The translations under genes and the position numbers were made by a program. From NCBI GenBank assembly GCA_004194705.1, contig SADC01001296.1:372001-436000 (forward strand): a stretch of 64,000 nucleotides of DNA. The letters are read 5' to 3'. The notes below the pieces were generated by a model, which saw nothing but the letters and a program-made list of their open reading frames with translations, was not told where the DNA came from and did no database searches. The stretch is from Ditylenchus dipsaci (Eukaryota; Nematoda; Chromadorea; Rhabditida; Anguinidae). Below, piece after piece: positions 11,430-23,209 of the stretch; positions within the stretch are counted from its first letter, which is position 1; every line of letters begins with the position of its first letter.

Positions 11430-11812
11430 TTAAGTTATATTACATTCTAGCTTGGTGTTTAACCAACAAACAAACCAACCTTTGCATTGGCCGTTGACAC
11501 AGTAAGGCAAATCTTCAGGGCAGCGCAGTAAGTGACTGCATCTAACAATGGGGTTAGCAGCAACCAGTAATTGCCGGAAAGATAGAGGAACTGAATTATC
11601 AATAAATTCAACGAGATTATTGGACTAATATAAAGCTTACGAGTGCAAAAGCCTCCTCTACACACGTGTCTCTCGTCCACACAATCATCAGTATCGTCGC
11701 AGGGTTGTCGAGCATTGACTATAAAATAAATAAATAATTTTGAGATAAAAAATAATCACTAACCCACGACCACAAACACAACGGTAAGCAGGAGAATGTG
11801 GAAAGCCGACAT
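11430..11812 (-). CDS. Small secreted two-module cysteine-rich peptide (copy A)
   Basis: Exons 11812-11764, 11718-11641 and 11590-11430 join with phase-1 introns. Residues 1-17 are a hydrophobic signal (MSAFHILLLTVVFVVV) ending near NA. Exon 2 encodes the first module C-x5-C-x6-C-x4-C. Exon 3 encodes a linker (SFRQLLVAANP) and a second module with the same spacing, ending CVNGQC. Copies D and E stop with TGA two codons after the last cysteine; here that codon is TGG, so the frame runs on about 12 residues to a TAA made by the TTAA target of the adjacent MITE. A secreted peptide is clear; the function (defence, venom-like, structural) is unknown. The spacing loosely recalls EB or nodulin-like modules, a weak analogy. 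Confidence 0.82.
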
Positions 11813-11860
11813 TTTTAGAATGGTTTGTAAAACTGAATAAAATGACCACTGATTTGCTGC

Positions 11861-11867
11861 TTTTATA
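11861..11867 (-). promoter_or_regulatory. TATA box of peptide gene copy A
   Basis: TATAAAAGCAGCAAATC sits 49 bp upstream of the ATG and is conserved in the other copies. Confidence 0.65.
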
Positions 11868-12129
11868 TTGGTTCAGCAGACTTCTAATTTTTGAATTTGC
11901 CTTTTTGCTGTGAGATTTTCTCGGAAAAAAATTTCGACAAAGAAAAGGATGAGTGGAATTAATTTTAAACATTTTTCATCGGTCTTTCTTCAAAGCAAAT
12001 AAATGAGTTACGGAAAATTCGGCTGCCAGTGTTTTAGAATAATCTTAATATTTGCTAGTCTTCAACAATATTATTTGCAAAAGCTAGACTAGTCAATTAA
12101 AGTCGAGTCTCTCATTAACATACACCCCA

Positions 12130-12330
12130 AAAGTTCGTTCCCGCCCAGGGTCCGACGCTTTTGCTGAGGACACTTTTTTGCCCTGTGAGTGAGAGTGAGT
12201 GAGAATGACATTTGGCCTCACAGTCTGTGAGTGAGAGTGAGGATTTCAAAATTTGTCCTCACAGTCTGTGAGTGAGATTCTCAGTGAGGATTCTCAATGA
12301 GATTCTCACTTGGAGTGAGCTCTGCAAAAC
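12130..12330. repeat. GTGAGTGAGA-rich simple repeat element
   Basis: Words GTGAGTGAGAGTGAG and CTCACAGTCTGTGAG alternate. The left part, 12095-12160, is a diverged pogo-like end (GTCGAGTCTCTCATTAACATA followed by CGTTCCCGCCCAGGGTCCGAC). Confidence 0.5.
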
Positions 12331-12568
12331 ACTGCAAAAATCTCAAAATGACTCTAGTTAAGGCCCCCACCCTAGAGGCAAGTCAAAAAATAAACGCCCG
12401 AGGCGTTAAATTAGAGGAAATTTTAGAAATATTTTTAAAATGTAAAAAGTATTTTTGATACGAAAAACGTGATTGTAATCAAAATTTGGCCCCAGAAAAG
12501 TAAATCGTAAGAAATATGAAAAGGTGCCGTACCACACGGCGGGGAGGCCATGTCCGTTCAATATAGAA

Positions 12569-12716
12569 TACCGTGTATGCTCTATTAATCTCCTCGGGGA
12601 TTAATATAGGTTTTCAACCCCTGAAAAATCTTGAAATTGTAAATCGAAAATGGCCCTAACTCTGAAATCCTAATCAAAAAATCGAGGGCGGCGATTATTA
12701 GAGAGAGGGGCACAGT
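12569..12716. repeat. Decayed ACCGTAT-type MITE
   Basis: The left end ACCGTGTATGCTCTATTAATC is recognisable. The right end is only a GATTATTAGAGAGAGG word. The region 12331-12949 otherwise contains no gene I can support. Confidence 0.45.
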
Positions 12717-12949
12717 GTGTCAAAATTCGAAAGTTGCAAACTTGCTGTGGCATTCTGTTTGGTACGAAATTTGAATTTTTTCTCCTTTTTCTGTGAAAAT
12801 TTTGGTTTTTTTTTCAAATTATCGCATTACTTTAAGTTATTTATCAGATAAAACTAACAATAGCTTCAATTGCATGATATTTTGAAAATCCTCCAATATC
12901 GACCCTCAAATTTGGTTATTTTGACTAGGGTTGGTTGATTGGTAATTAC

Positions 12950-14221
12950 TAGGGTTGCGCGCGTTCGTTTAAACGACCGTTCGTTTAAACGATTAAACGG
13001 TTTTTCGAGAGAAATTAAACGAAACGATAAACGGGACCGAGATAAACGGATTAAACGATAAACGGGTCTGCTAAACGGCGTTTAATCCGTTTAATTGTGT
13101 AGATAGACCATCAAATGAACAAATCTTAAATATTAATTTTCATAAAATATATGTTTCATCTCAATACAATCCATTTCTGCGGTATCGAATTTACCGTACT
13201 TCCTCTAATAACTCGCCCTGCTCTAATAACTCAGCCCCTCAACTCAACTAGCCCATCGGACTGGAATTCTGATCCGCTCAATCGAATTTTCAAAAAAAGT
13301 TTACTCCCCTCCACTTAACCCCCAAAAAACCAACTTCAGGGATTTCTGGCCATTCCGGGGTGGGATTCTGGGCAATTCAAGTTATTTTTAACTATAAAAT
13401 TTGAATTCCCGCAAAATTTACTGCAATATTTGACTTAAAATTTGAACTTGGTGGGGTAAATTTAAATTTAGCGGGGTAAATCAGTAATTTGGTGGGGTAA
13501 AACAATTTGAGCCTTAGAGGAAATACGGTATTCTCTTCGGTTTTTGTAGCAGGGCTGCTCTTCTATTTTAACCATTATTGTTTTAATGGTTGGTTTTGTC
13601 CTCTTTAATATCGCCTTTCTTATATAATGGCACATGAAAAAGTTAAAATGTGCGCCTTCCACAGAGCCTGATGAAGAGGAAGTTGAGCAAGAAAAAAATC
13701 AGATGACGAAGAATCCGGAGATGACTAAGACAGTCAAACTTCGTCTTAACGAAACCTCTGAAGACTAGGGTTGGCCTCTTCCCGCTTTTTGGGATGCGGG
13801 GGAAATTGCGGGTGGGCCAAACCTACTGAAGACCGTAATCTTTTTTGTTAAATTGGGGGTCTCGTTAAATCGGGGGTAGACTATTAGTCATTTTCCCGAA
13901 TCACTGACCAAATAGGCATCGAAAAAAGGTTCGTTATGTTAGATTTTTCGTTAAGTCGAGGGTTCGTAAATACGTGGTTTGATTGCATGTTAGTTTAATT
14001 TACTCTTCTGTTTATTGAGCGTTTCTGTTTGTCAATAAATTTGTCTAAGAATGATGTTTCTATGTGGTTGAACACTTAAGTATGGAAAATAACAAATTAA
14101 ACGGATTAAACGGCCGTTTAAACGGGTCATTTTCATTAAACGTAAACGATAAACGGATCTGATAAACGGGTCCTAAACGGTAAACGGCTTAGGCCAAATT
14201 AAACGAACGCGCGCAACCCTA
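12950..14221. mobile_element. Non-autonomous hAT element, AAACGG-array family
   Basis: It is bounded by an exact 8-bp direct repeat GTAATTAC (12942-12949 and 14222-14229). Ends are TAGGGTTGCGCGCGTTCGTTTAA and its complement. Subterminal zones consist of repeated AAACGG/TTAAACG words in both orientations. No complete transposase is present, only a short acidic open stretch near 13660-13765. A TA-flanked MITE is nested at 13194-13528. The 8-bp duplication places it in the hAT group. Confidence 0.9.
13194..13528. mobile_element. TA-flanked MITE nested in the hAT element
   Basis: Ends CCGTACTTCCTCTAATAACTC and CTTAGAGGAAATACGG lie between TA dinucleotides. The interior repeats CTCTAATAACTC and GGTGGGGTAAA words. 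Confidence 0.75.
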
Positions 14222-14426
14222 GTAATTACCCGGAAAAATACTATTCCGGCCTTATTTCTCCGTAATTACTTGGGTGAAATACTTGCTCTAAAAACAAATA
14301 AAAAAACAAAATTTCATTCCCTTTATTTTTCATTCCCTTTATTTTTCAAGCTAGCTAAAGCGGCTTGGAGAATATCTCTCTCTACTTTTTCTCCTTTCTC
14401 TCCCGATCGATTCAGCTTTATTGTAA

Positions 14427-15169
14427 TGTCAAAAGTTATTGCATATGACAAGCTTGGCAAAGATGATCTTGCTAAAATTATTGCCCTGCACTTGTCCACT
14501 ATTGAACAACAACAAGCTCAGCTGGTTTCTTTGACTAAGTGTACTGAAACCTTGACTGAGACTAACAGAAAATTGACAGCTATAAATGGGCAAGTTATTA
14601 AAGAAAACAGCTTTCTACGTGACCGGATTGAAGAGCTCCAGGCAGACCGTAAGAAAGATGATGGCTATGAAAAACCTCCTCTGGACTTCACTCAAACCAT
14701 GATTCAAGCAATGCGTGAAGCTGAGCAAATGAAAGGAAAATCACTTCGAGCAGTCATTGAGCGTGTTCCAGAAGCAGAAGACGACAGTGCAACAAAAGCA
14801 AGTGATGTGTCTCTCATTTCATCAATCATCAAAGCAACCGGCAAAGAATTCGACGTTGATTTGGCCAAGGTTCACCGGCATGGGTCCAAGAACTTCCATC
14901 GAGGCCGAATCATCAAAGTCTCCTTCTTAACTGAAAAAGACAGAAATGATTTTCTTCGAGGCTTTGGTAAGGCTGTTGCTGCTCTTCCAACTCATCCTGG
15001 ACCAATCTCTGTACGTCGTGACATGACTGAAAGTGAGTTAAAGCTTTTGAGTGCCCGCAGAAAAGAATGCTATGAAAAAAATCAAGCATGTGGCTTTTTC
15101 AAATATTTTGTATCTGATCTTTCTATTAAAGAAAACAAGGACCCCAAAGCTTTTAAGAAGCTTCACTAG
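14427..15169 (+). CDS. LINE ORF1 protein (coiled coil plus nucleic-acid binding)
   Basis: The frame is open from 14270, but the ATG at 14427 (MSKVIAYDKLGKDDL) begins a more protein-like segment and is preferred. Residues about 20-75 are rich in Q, L, T and K and likely form a coiled coil for trimerisation. Residues about 130-245 resemble the RRM-like/C-terminal region of LINE ORF1: an RLG-like VHRHGS, a basic IIKVSFLTEKDRNDFLRG, and VRRDMTESELKLL. Known role: an RNA-binding chaperone in the retrotransposition particle. The TAG stop at 15167-15169 is followed in the same frame by the endonuclease ORF. Confidence 0.8.
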
Positions 15170-17950
15170 GATTTCGAGGACAAACTAGGCAATTTAAAGT
15201 GTCTTTATTTCAATGCGCGCTCCATCCTTAATAAAATTCCTGACCTTCATCATATTGTTTCAACCAAAACCCCTGACCTTATTTTCATAACAGAAACTTG
15301 GATAAATGATACCCACGCACTTTTGAACGAACTTTCTTGTGATGGGAAATATACACCAATTTTGAATAATAGAACTAACCAAAAAGGGGGTGGAACTGCT
15401 ATTCTAATATCTATTGCAATACCGTTCAAAGAATTAACTTGCATAAAGAATGGACTCGAGATTACATCTGTTAAACTTTTAGTCAAACCAAAAACTGATA
15501 TTCATTGCGTCTATCGACCTCCAAACTACCCATTAAACAAATCAAAAACTTTTTTCAAAACTTTGACAAAACTTTCGTCTAATAATTCACTGATTTGTGG
15601 TGATTTCAATCTCCCGAAAATCGACTGGTCCTTAATGAAATGCGAAAATAATGAAGCCTCAGCCTTGCTCTTGAATTTTATTTCCCAAAACGGTTTCACT
15701 CAGCATATTAATAGTCCCACAAGAGAAAAAACTATTCTTGATCTTGTTATGAGTAATCCACATTTCCTGATTTCCAAAGCTGTAGTTATTGAACCTTTCT
15801 CAACATCTGATCATAATTCTATTTCCTTTCTTTTACAGGCAAAAAAAACGTCTGCAAAAGAAACGAAATCGATAACAAGAAACTTTTCTCATGCCAATTT
15901 ATCTCTGCTTAGCAATGGGCTTTCAAAAATCAATTGGGAAAAACATTTTTCTTATGAATTTACGGTTGAAAAAAAGTACACTTGTTTCATAAACATTTTG
16001 TGCGAAAATATACAGAAATTCATTCCTTTCAAAGCTCTTCCAGTCAACAAAAAAGTCCAATACACAAAAGAAATCCAAAACATATCCAAAGAAAAACTGA
16101 GACTTCATCATTTAGCAAAAACAAATCCGAATGTAAAAAGTATGTACAAAAAGTGCTGTCAAACACAAAAAGTATTTTTAAGAAAATTGCATAATGAGAC
16201 AGAAAAAAAGCTTCTTGGGAAAACACGCAAAGATTTCTACCGATACATTAAGAAAAAAACTAATCCGCATCAATTTATTCCTCCATTGGAAAATCAGTCG
16301 GAATTATTTTTCACTGACAATGACAAAAGCCGAATACTATCGCAAACGTTTTTTGCTTCTTTTTCTAACACATCAGAATATAAGGAAAATGTTGAACTGG
16401 CACCTATTTTAACTAATGAAACTAATCTAGAGGATATCGAGTTTGAAGTTCATGAGATTTTCAATCTTTTACAAAAATTACCCAACCGAAATTCGACGTC
16501 TCCTGACAAAATTCCATTTATTATTTTAAAAAAATGCGCTCTTTTTTTGGCAGAACCTATCACCACTCTTTTCAGAACAATACTCGATCAAAAAAATATT
16601 CCGAGTTTTTGGAAGACCTCTATTGTAGTGCCAATTTTTAAAAAGGGGACAAGTCATGCCCTAGTAACTATAGACCGATTTCCTTAACCTGCTCATTATG
16701 CCGATTTCTTGAACAAATTCTTGCAAAAAATATATCAAAATTCTTATTAGATCGAAATTTTTTTTCTTCAGAGCAATTCGGGTTTCTCAAAAACCGATCT
16801 ACTGATACCCAATTATTAGCCACACTCAATGATATTACCCACTCCCTAGAGCAGAACAAAAATTCAGATATTATATACATCGATTTTGCTAAAGCTTTCG
16901 ACTCAACACCCCATGGAAAATTGCTTCAAAAAATCTACGATTCAGGAATAAGAGGCAAAATATTTTATTTCATTAAAGAGTTTTTAATTGGAAGAACTTT
17001 CCAAGTCAAAGTTAATGGATCCTTTTCTGAGTCTAAAACTATCGCTTCAGGTGTTCCTCAAGGAAGCGTTTTGGGGCCACTCCTTTTTTTAATCTATATA
17101 AATGACCTTCCAACATGCCTGCCAAAAGAAATCGGAATAAAGATTTTTGCTGATGATGTAAAAATATATCACAGCTTTCAGACAAAAAATGAATCGATAA
17201 AACTGCAGGAAGCATTAGAGAGTCTTTGTCTGTGGTCAAAGAAATGGGGGCTAAAAATAGCACAGGAAAAATGTATGGTAATTCATTTCGGAAAAACAAA
17301 TACAAAAACGATTTATGAACTTGATTCGAAACCTGTGCCAGAAACAAATAGTGTTAAAGATCTTGGCGTATTAATTGACACAAATCTAAATTTTAATGAT
17401 CAACTCTCAAAAATTATTCAATCAGGAAATCGCAATTCTTTTTTAATGTTACGCTCGCTCCAAACTAAAAACTTAGAGACTTTAATCTTGGCCTATAAAA
17501 GTTATGTTCGACCAAACCTGGAATTTGCAACCACTGTTTGGAACCCTAAATTCAAACAAGACTCAAATAGGGTTGAAAAAGTTCAAAAATTTTTCACTAA
17601 AATAGCGCTCAAAAAATGTGGTCATAAAAAAGTTTCATACGAGCAAAGATTAAAAATTTGCAACCTTAAAACTCTTTTTGAAAGGCGCTTGATGTTCGAT
17701 CTTATTATGCTTCACAAAATTATATTTAAGAAATCAAATTTACAATTAGATTTTTTTTCCAAATCACAACCTCTCAGCGCAGATATCCCACATTGTATTT
17801 AATGAATCGTTTACCCATAACCCGTTTTTATGCCGAACTATAAATTTGTGGAATAAAATAAGTCCCGAAGTCCTTAATCTAAAAAACTCTCTTAACTTCA
17901 AGCTAACTTTAAAGACATTAGACTTAACGAAAATAAGTGAAACTTCTTAA
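15170..17950 (+). pseudogene. LINE ORF2: AP-endonuclease and reverse transcriptase, frameshifted
   Basis: The frame opens directly after the ORF1 TAG. It reads LKCLYFNARS and ITETW (endonuclease start), GDFNLPKIDW (about 15598-15630) and TSDHNSI (about 15806), the catalytic pattern of an APE-type nuclease. The reverse transcriptase follows: NYRPISLTC (about 16660), YIDFAKAFDSTPH (16880), GVPQGSVLGPLLFLIYIND (about 17050-17106) and FADDVKIY (17146-17170), with all catalytic aspartates present. A one-base shift at the G run 16645-16648 splits the frame, and a second shift near the T run 17751-17758 separates the last about 60 codons, which end at TAA 17948-17950. No ATG occurs between 15170 and about 15634. 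Apart from the two shifts the protein is well preserved. Confidence 0.85.
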
Positions 17951-18150
17951 AAAATTCTTTCTTTTCCTTTTTCTTTTTTTGTTTTGTTTTGTTGTTAAAT
18001 GAATATATACTTTTGACTTATTGTAAATCGATCATTTAGGGAATCTGAATATGATAAAATGTAGTTTAGTCTTATTTGTGTTTCAAACTGTAAGTGCAAT
18101 TGTATAATGCCTTGTTTGTTCAATAAATATATATAAAAAAAAGTAACGAT

Positions 18151-18849
18151 TGATTAAAGGATCTCTGAGTAACTGATCAAAGTCCACTTGGATTCAACCG
18201 GAACCTAAAAACTCTACCTAAGTATTTCCAAAGGATATAGCTCATTCCATTTGGGTTCATAGACAAATGTCAGTATCGCAATCGACGTGCAAAGTCCCAA
18301 GGTACATTTGGGTAATACATGAGTATTGGCAGAAGCATTGATGGCATCCAATCTTTCCAGAGTACAAATTGACCGAAACGGATGTGGTCATAAAACCACT
18401 AGGTTGATTAAAAAATTGACGGCGAAACTAAAAACTAAATACACCAAAAGAAAGCTGGAGAAAAACTGCTGCATTTGTACCGGCCAGAATATTTTGCTAA
18501 GGGATTTATTTAGAAGTTGACCGGTGGACTCTGCCAAACGCTAATTTGAACTTCTTTTTGACCAAACTTTTCGTATTTCCGATGAAGTTGAGAGAACTTG
18601 TTTCAAAATCATAGCGCGAAATCTAAGCTATTCAATGGTATAAAAATTTCTGTTAAATGATTACAATAAGCAAAGTCACATAGAAGAATTAAATGATTGA
18701 ACAAAAAATAGTCAAAATCTGTAAAAACAGTTAACAAGTCAAATGATAAACACTTTTTGTCTCGACATGAAAACCACGAGTTTGCATGCTTTTGATTTTG
18801 ACATAGTGTATGGGGGGGGTGTTATTAGATCATATACGGTATATTGTAT
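18151..18849. other. Intergenic, no supported gene
   Basis: One 64-codon open frame (18326-18520) has no recognisable domain or splice context. The segment 18810-18849 is the end of a MITE (ATTAGATCATATACGGTAT) and forms the left flank of the MULE. Confidence 0.5.
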
Positions 18850-21315
18850 GGAGTTGGGAAAAAAGCGCCGTTCCAAAAGCGCCGTGGAAAAAAGCGCCGT
18901 GGAAAAAAGCGCCGCGGCAAAAAGCGCCGCGGCAAGAAGCGCCGCGGCAAAAAGCGCCGTGGAAAAAAGCGCCGCGGCAAAAAACGCCGTTCTTAAAGCG
19001 CCGCGGAAACAAAGCGCAGTGGAACAAACTGCACACCTTAATAATTATTGACAGAGTTGTAAAGCACCATTTCGACAAATATTTTATTCAACTTTTAGTT
19101 CCTTCTCAAGCTTAAAGTTAAGTTATTATCCACCGATTTCAACTTTTCATAACACATTTATTTATTCAAACCAACAACGTTAACATAACAGAGAAGAACA
19201 TAAACAACACAAATCATAACATAACGAGGTTAGCATAGGGATTGTTTACATTTATTCGTGCATCAAAATGTTCCCATCGACTTCTTCATCGATTGTATCC
19301 ACAACTGCAACTGGCTCTACGTCCTCAGGCACAACGATGTGAGTCTTGCAAGATGGATTTGCACACGGCGAAGAAATTGAAGACGATTGCGGTGCATCTG
19401 GTCGACTTCTGAATAACGATCTACGATTCCTTTGATTTGATTGTCCGCTTTGATAACAGCCTTCTTTCTTGTGTTTCGAATCGCATCAGCGGGATTGGCT
19501 TCATGTCTTACACAAATAGATTAAATTTTTTAACAGAAATTAATACGAAATATGAAAACATACCGCACATCCAATTGCCTGGTCAAGTGTTCTTCTTCTT
19601 TCAGTTGTACAATAAAATAGCTAAGTGGCATGCTGCTTTTCGGAAATCTTTTGTTGAATTAGTAATGCCACCCTTCAATAGCGTTGTTGGTTCGCGGAAC
19701 ATTATTACGGACAGACTGATTGCAATTCCACAAAGCGATTGGAAAAAGCGGCGGAACTTCGAAATTGTTGACATCAAACCGACGAACATAAGTGCAGCCA
19801 ATGTACTTGAGGTAATCTTAAGAATGAATACATTCGTGCCGAAGTTTAATAACAAAGTTAAAGTCGCACCATCCAACGGTCCATGAAATCTAGCTTCTAC
19901 TATTCCTTGATCCATCTTGATTTGGAGCTCAGCACAGACTTCATCAAACCCAAGTCCAACTTCTTCTGAGGGCAAGAACGGCAAAGCATTTAGACTTCTC
20001 AGCAAGCACTTGACCTCGGGATTTTGATAGAGCGACATGAGACCTTTGTTCTTGAACTTCTTGAAAAGGCTTTGACCAAAATGAAAGATACAGAAATTGA
20101 CGACCATCAGTGGGAAACGTTGTTTCAAGATGTTGATGGTGCCAATTCAAAGTCTGAAAAAATAATTGAACTACTATCCCAATAATGAAACTAACCCGAC
20201 ATAAACGAGTCAGGCACAAGCATTGGATGACCGGCGAATATTCCTTGTAGATCTCCTCCGATTTTCCTAAACACACATAAGTTAAAATACAGTGGACCTG
20301 GCTACAATAATAACCTGGCAACAAGAAGAAGGCGGCTGGCAACGATGATTCTCCTTCGAAGACATTGATAGAATAAAGCTGTTTGAAGTACTTCGGACAA
20401 GAAAAAAACGTGCCGTCACCGCTCCACTTTTTGCGCTGCTCAAGAAGATGAAGTCCATATTCAGATGAGAAAATCAGGATCACTGGCTTGCCCGGTTGAG
20501 TCACTCGTGAGTCGAAGATCAGGAACACACCTAAACACACCTACAGTTCGAAATAATTTCTAAATTTTAATAAATACCTCCACGAAGAGTAGTTTTGAAT
20601 TCATTGCTCAAGACCAGCACCATAGGTTCAGAATTGGCTTCAGCGGCTCCCAGTGGTCTACGGCATTTGTGATGCGCTTTTTGATATTGACGTCCTAAAA
20701 TATGCGAATAAAAAAAGTATAAACTCACAAACTAACCTCCGGAAATAATTCTGCTTGCAAATCCGTGAGATCAAGCTTTGAAGCAACCAAGATTGATTGG
20801 GAGGAGAGCGCAGGATTATCTTTGGCAATTCGCTTTACCACAGCCATCCTTTGCTTGATCTGAAAATGTTGGTTGAACTTCAAAGAAAAATGGAAAAAAC
20901 GAACCACAATAGCGGTTGGACTTGGCACGCAAATAGCAGAATTGTGAGGCTTCCTTTCCACCAAATTGCTTGTTGATCCAAAAGCCGACTGAGCTCTTCC
21001 GTTGCATCCCTTCTTGGCACATCTCCAGAACTGCAGTGTTCCATCGCCATTTTTGTCAGCCTTTCTCATTAGATATCCATCACACGACGGCATCGGCTTG
21101 TTCTTGTTTGATAGCGTATCCATTTGCGTTCTTAAAAAACGAAAATATCAAAATTTAACGGACCAACAGCAAAAATAAATAGAGCAAGCAATTCTTAAGC
21201 AAAGAAGTAAAAAATAATAATCGGCGCTTTTCGCCGCGGCGCTTTTTACCACGGCGCTTTCTTACCGGCGCTTTCTTCTGCGGCGCTTTTTTCCCGGCGC
21301 TTTTTTCTGGACACC
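18850..21315 (-). mobile_element. MULE transposon with GCGCCG-array terminal repeats
   Basis: Ends GGAGTTGGGAAAAAAGCGCC and GGTGTCCAGAAAAAAGCGCC (inverted, 16 of 20 positions equal) are flanked by TATTGTAT (18842-18849 and 21316-21323). Next to each end is an array of AAAAAGCGCCGCGG-type units, about nine on the left and six on the right. It encloses a Mutator-like transposase gene on the minus strand. It sits in the duplicated copy of the WDR6 3' flank. Confidence 0.87.
19317..21123 (-). pseudogene. MULE transposase with FLYWCH zinc finger
   Basis: Exon 1 from ATG 21123 encodes a FLYWCH-type finger: GYLMRK, FWRCAKKGC about 15 residues later, and a final H in KPHNSA. Later exons show MULE landmarks: WSGDGTFFSCPKYFKQLYSI (first catalytic Asp, about 20360-20430), a DFE that supplies the second acid (about 20146), CIFHFGQSLFKK (C-x2-H, about 20060), LWNCNQSVRN followed by PRTNNAIEGWH (about 19680-19745), and a helical tail ending at TAG 19319-19317. 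Known role: cut-and-paste transposition of the surrounding element. Frame changes near 20140 and 19825 and an in-frame TAA after GWHY make this copy inactive as written. Confidence 0.82.
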
Positions 21316-21429
21316 TATTGTATATGACTTTTTGATTGCATTGTGTGTGTACAATTTATTTATAATTTCAATTATTCTTTTTTTATATTTCTATTGACTC
21401 TAATCCACTACCAGCTACAAGACACACTA

Positions 21430-21532
21430 CAGTCGAACCTCTCTATAGTGTACACTCTCCATAGTGTACACCTCTCTATAGTGTACACCTGGGCTCGGTC
21501 CCTTGGGTGTACACTATAGAGAGGTTCGACTG
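21430..21532. mobile_element. 103-bp pogo-like MITE inside the WDR6 duplicate
   Basis: Ends CAGTCGAACCTCTCTATAGTG are exactly inverted and flanked by TA. The intact paralogue at about 26344 has GACACAATATTTCG with no insertion, which proves the boundary and the TA target. Confidence 0.9.
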
Positions 21533-21884
21533 TATTTCCTTTTCGCATTTCATATTTTTTGTTTTAGGCCAACGCAACAAAGAAGATGGATCAGCAAGAT
21601 TGAGCAGTAGTACTTTTCTTTGAGTCAGCTAAACAAATTTACACAAATTAAAATTTAGCGGTTTTGAAACAAATACCTTTCTTTTTGTGAGACAATACTC
21701 CATAATACTGATTCGACAATCCAGTCCAATAGTTAATACTTCACATGTTGAAGCAAATGGTATAATCTTAACATCTGAAAAAAATTTGATTTTGAGCTAA
21801 ACTAATGTTGCGAAACCAGGGATATCATGGTTTTTAGTCAAAATTTGAAAAATTTAAATTGTCGCCATTTGAATTTTAAAGGGA

Positions 21885-22800
21885 ATAAGGGCTGTATTGG
21901 GAGGGGAAGGGAATAAAAGGGGCCACTTTTATGGCAGAACGTCAAAAATTCAAAATGCTTGTAATCTTCGCCTGCCTCACCATGGTTTTCAACTGGCCAT
22001 GGCAAAAATAGACTCTATACAGTCAAACCTCTATATAACGGCACCCCTAAGGACCGCAAAAAAGTGCCGTTATATAGAAGGTGCCGTTATATAGAGGGTT
22101 TACTTTGACTGAATTTTAGTATAACCCGACCAAATTGGTCTTATTTTGGGTGTCGTTACATAGAGGTGCCGTTATATAGAGGTTTGACCGTATGCATTTT
22201 TTGATCAAGAGTACTTCTCGGAATCATGTCTAAGGTAAGTGAGTGCGCGCATCTCTAACTCTGAAGCAGTTTTGGGCACGCCTGGATTTTATCAACCGCC
22301 ACATCCACCATCAACCGGTTGATTGATTTAAATTGGCGCCTTTGGAATTTTAAAGGGAATAAGGGCTGTATAGGGAGGGGAAGGGAATAAAAGGGAGCCA
22401 CTAATCATAGAGGGCCCACTAACAAGAAGATGTTGAACATAGTTTTGAATACTGTGGTCTACCTCATAAACAAACTCTGGTATGCATGCTTTTCATGCAT
22501 CCAGAGTCACTTTCGAGTGATTTGTGTCTAAGGTATGTGGGTGTGCGCATCTCAACTCCAAGCCCTCAAGCCCCTGCGCCCCCAAAGGGTGCTTGAGAGC
22601 TAGAGATGCGCGCACTCACTTACCTTAAACATAATTCCGAGAAGTATTCTTGATCATAAAATGCATATAGAGTCTCTTTTTGCCACGGTCCAGTTGAAAA
22701 AAATGGTGAGGCAATCCAAGAATACAACATTTGAATTTTTAACTTTTTGCCATAAAAGTAGCCATTTTATTCCTTCAAGTCCCGATACAGCCCTTATTCC
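21885..22800. mobile_element. Composite foldback element in the WDR6-duplicate intron
   Basis: Outer arms share AATAAGGGCTGTATTGGGAG and its complement at about 22780. Inside are inverted units with TGCATCCAGAGTC and GCGCGCATCTCTAACTC, as in the 3949-4915 element, and a TA-flanked MITE at 22020-22190. Confidence 0.7.
22020..22190. mobile_element. TA-flanked pogo-like MITE, nested
   Basis: Ends CAGTCAAACCTCTATATAACGGCACC and GTGCCGTTATATAGAGGTTTGACCG flank the 171-bp unit, with TA outside. It interrupts the word ACTCTATA...TATGCATTTT of the host foldback. Confidence 0.85.
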
Positions 22801-23209
22801 CTTTAACATTCAAAAGGCGCCAATTTAAATTTTTCAAATTTTTACTAAAAACCAGTGTTTTCAAAACTCTGGGGGGGGGGGTCTCATTGATTCGTCACTG
22901 CAACTAAAAAATTATTCGAAATTACAAAGTTATGGTCCTTGGACATTTTTTCTTGTTATCTAAGAAACATGACTGAAAAATTCGCAAAGTTAGAACCAAA
23001 AAAAAGTTAGAACCACGAAGAGGCCGAGCGGCCACTTTGCCGTTTTCGACTCAGAATTTTTCGCTGATTCTTTTAAGCTTTTTTCCAGATTGCAATAACC
23101 AACGTGTAACTGTTGAGGAGTGAACATAACAGGAATCTACTACTTGAATTTCTTTGCTGTCAAAATTTACAGTGTGATTTTGCCTGACTCTGAGTAATAT
23201 TGCAAGGAT

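Larger units (their letters stand above)
14240..18150 (+). mobile_element. Non-LTR retrotransposon (LINE) with two ORFs
   Basis: A coiled-coil/RRM-like ORF1, an AP-endonuclease and a reverse transcriptase follow one another. A 3' tail with AATAAA (18122) and a short A-rich end lie near 18140. Domain order and motifs fit the Jockey/CR1 group. The 5' limit is not certain: sequence from 14230 starts outside the preceding hAT element. No target duplication could be assigned. Confidence 0.85.
21383..23206 (-). pseudogene. Partial duplicate of the WDR6 3' end
   Basis: Sequences equivalent to the last three WDR6 exons are present. Exon 14' lies at 21383 to about 21636, with a 103-bp MITE inside the coding part and a stop three codons early. 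Exon 13', about 21680-21776, is intact in frame and keeps IIPFASTCEVL and IGLDC. Only the tail of exon 12', about 23098-23206, is present, with an early stop and a damaged donor (ACAC|GT instead of ACAG|GT). The rest of the gene is absent. The copy lies upstream of the true gene in the same orientation, as in a partial tandem duplication. It cannot make a WD40 protein. Confidence 0.88.

Noticed and set aside
18743..19115. Overlapping open frames rich in Lys-Ser-Ala or Lys-Ala-Pro
   Set aside because: They are translations of the GCGCCG terminal array of the MULE, open in several frames because the repeat lacks stops.
19252..19320. MULE transposase ending at TAA 19254
   Set aside because: That tail is in a different frame from the exon with IKGIVDRYSEVDQ, which matches the family's helical end and stops at TAG 19319-19317.
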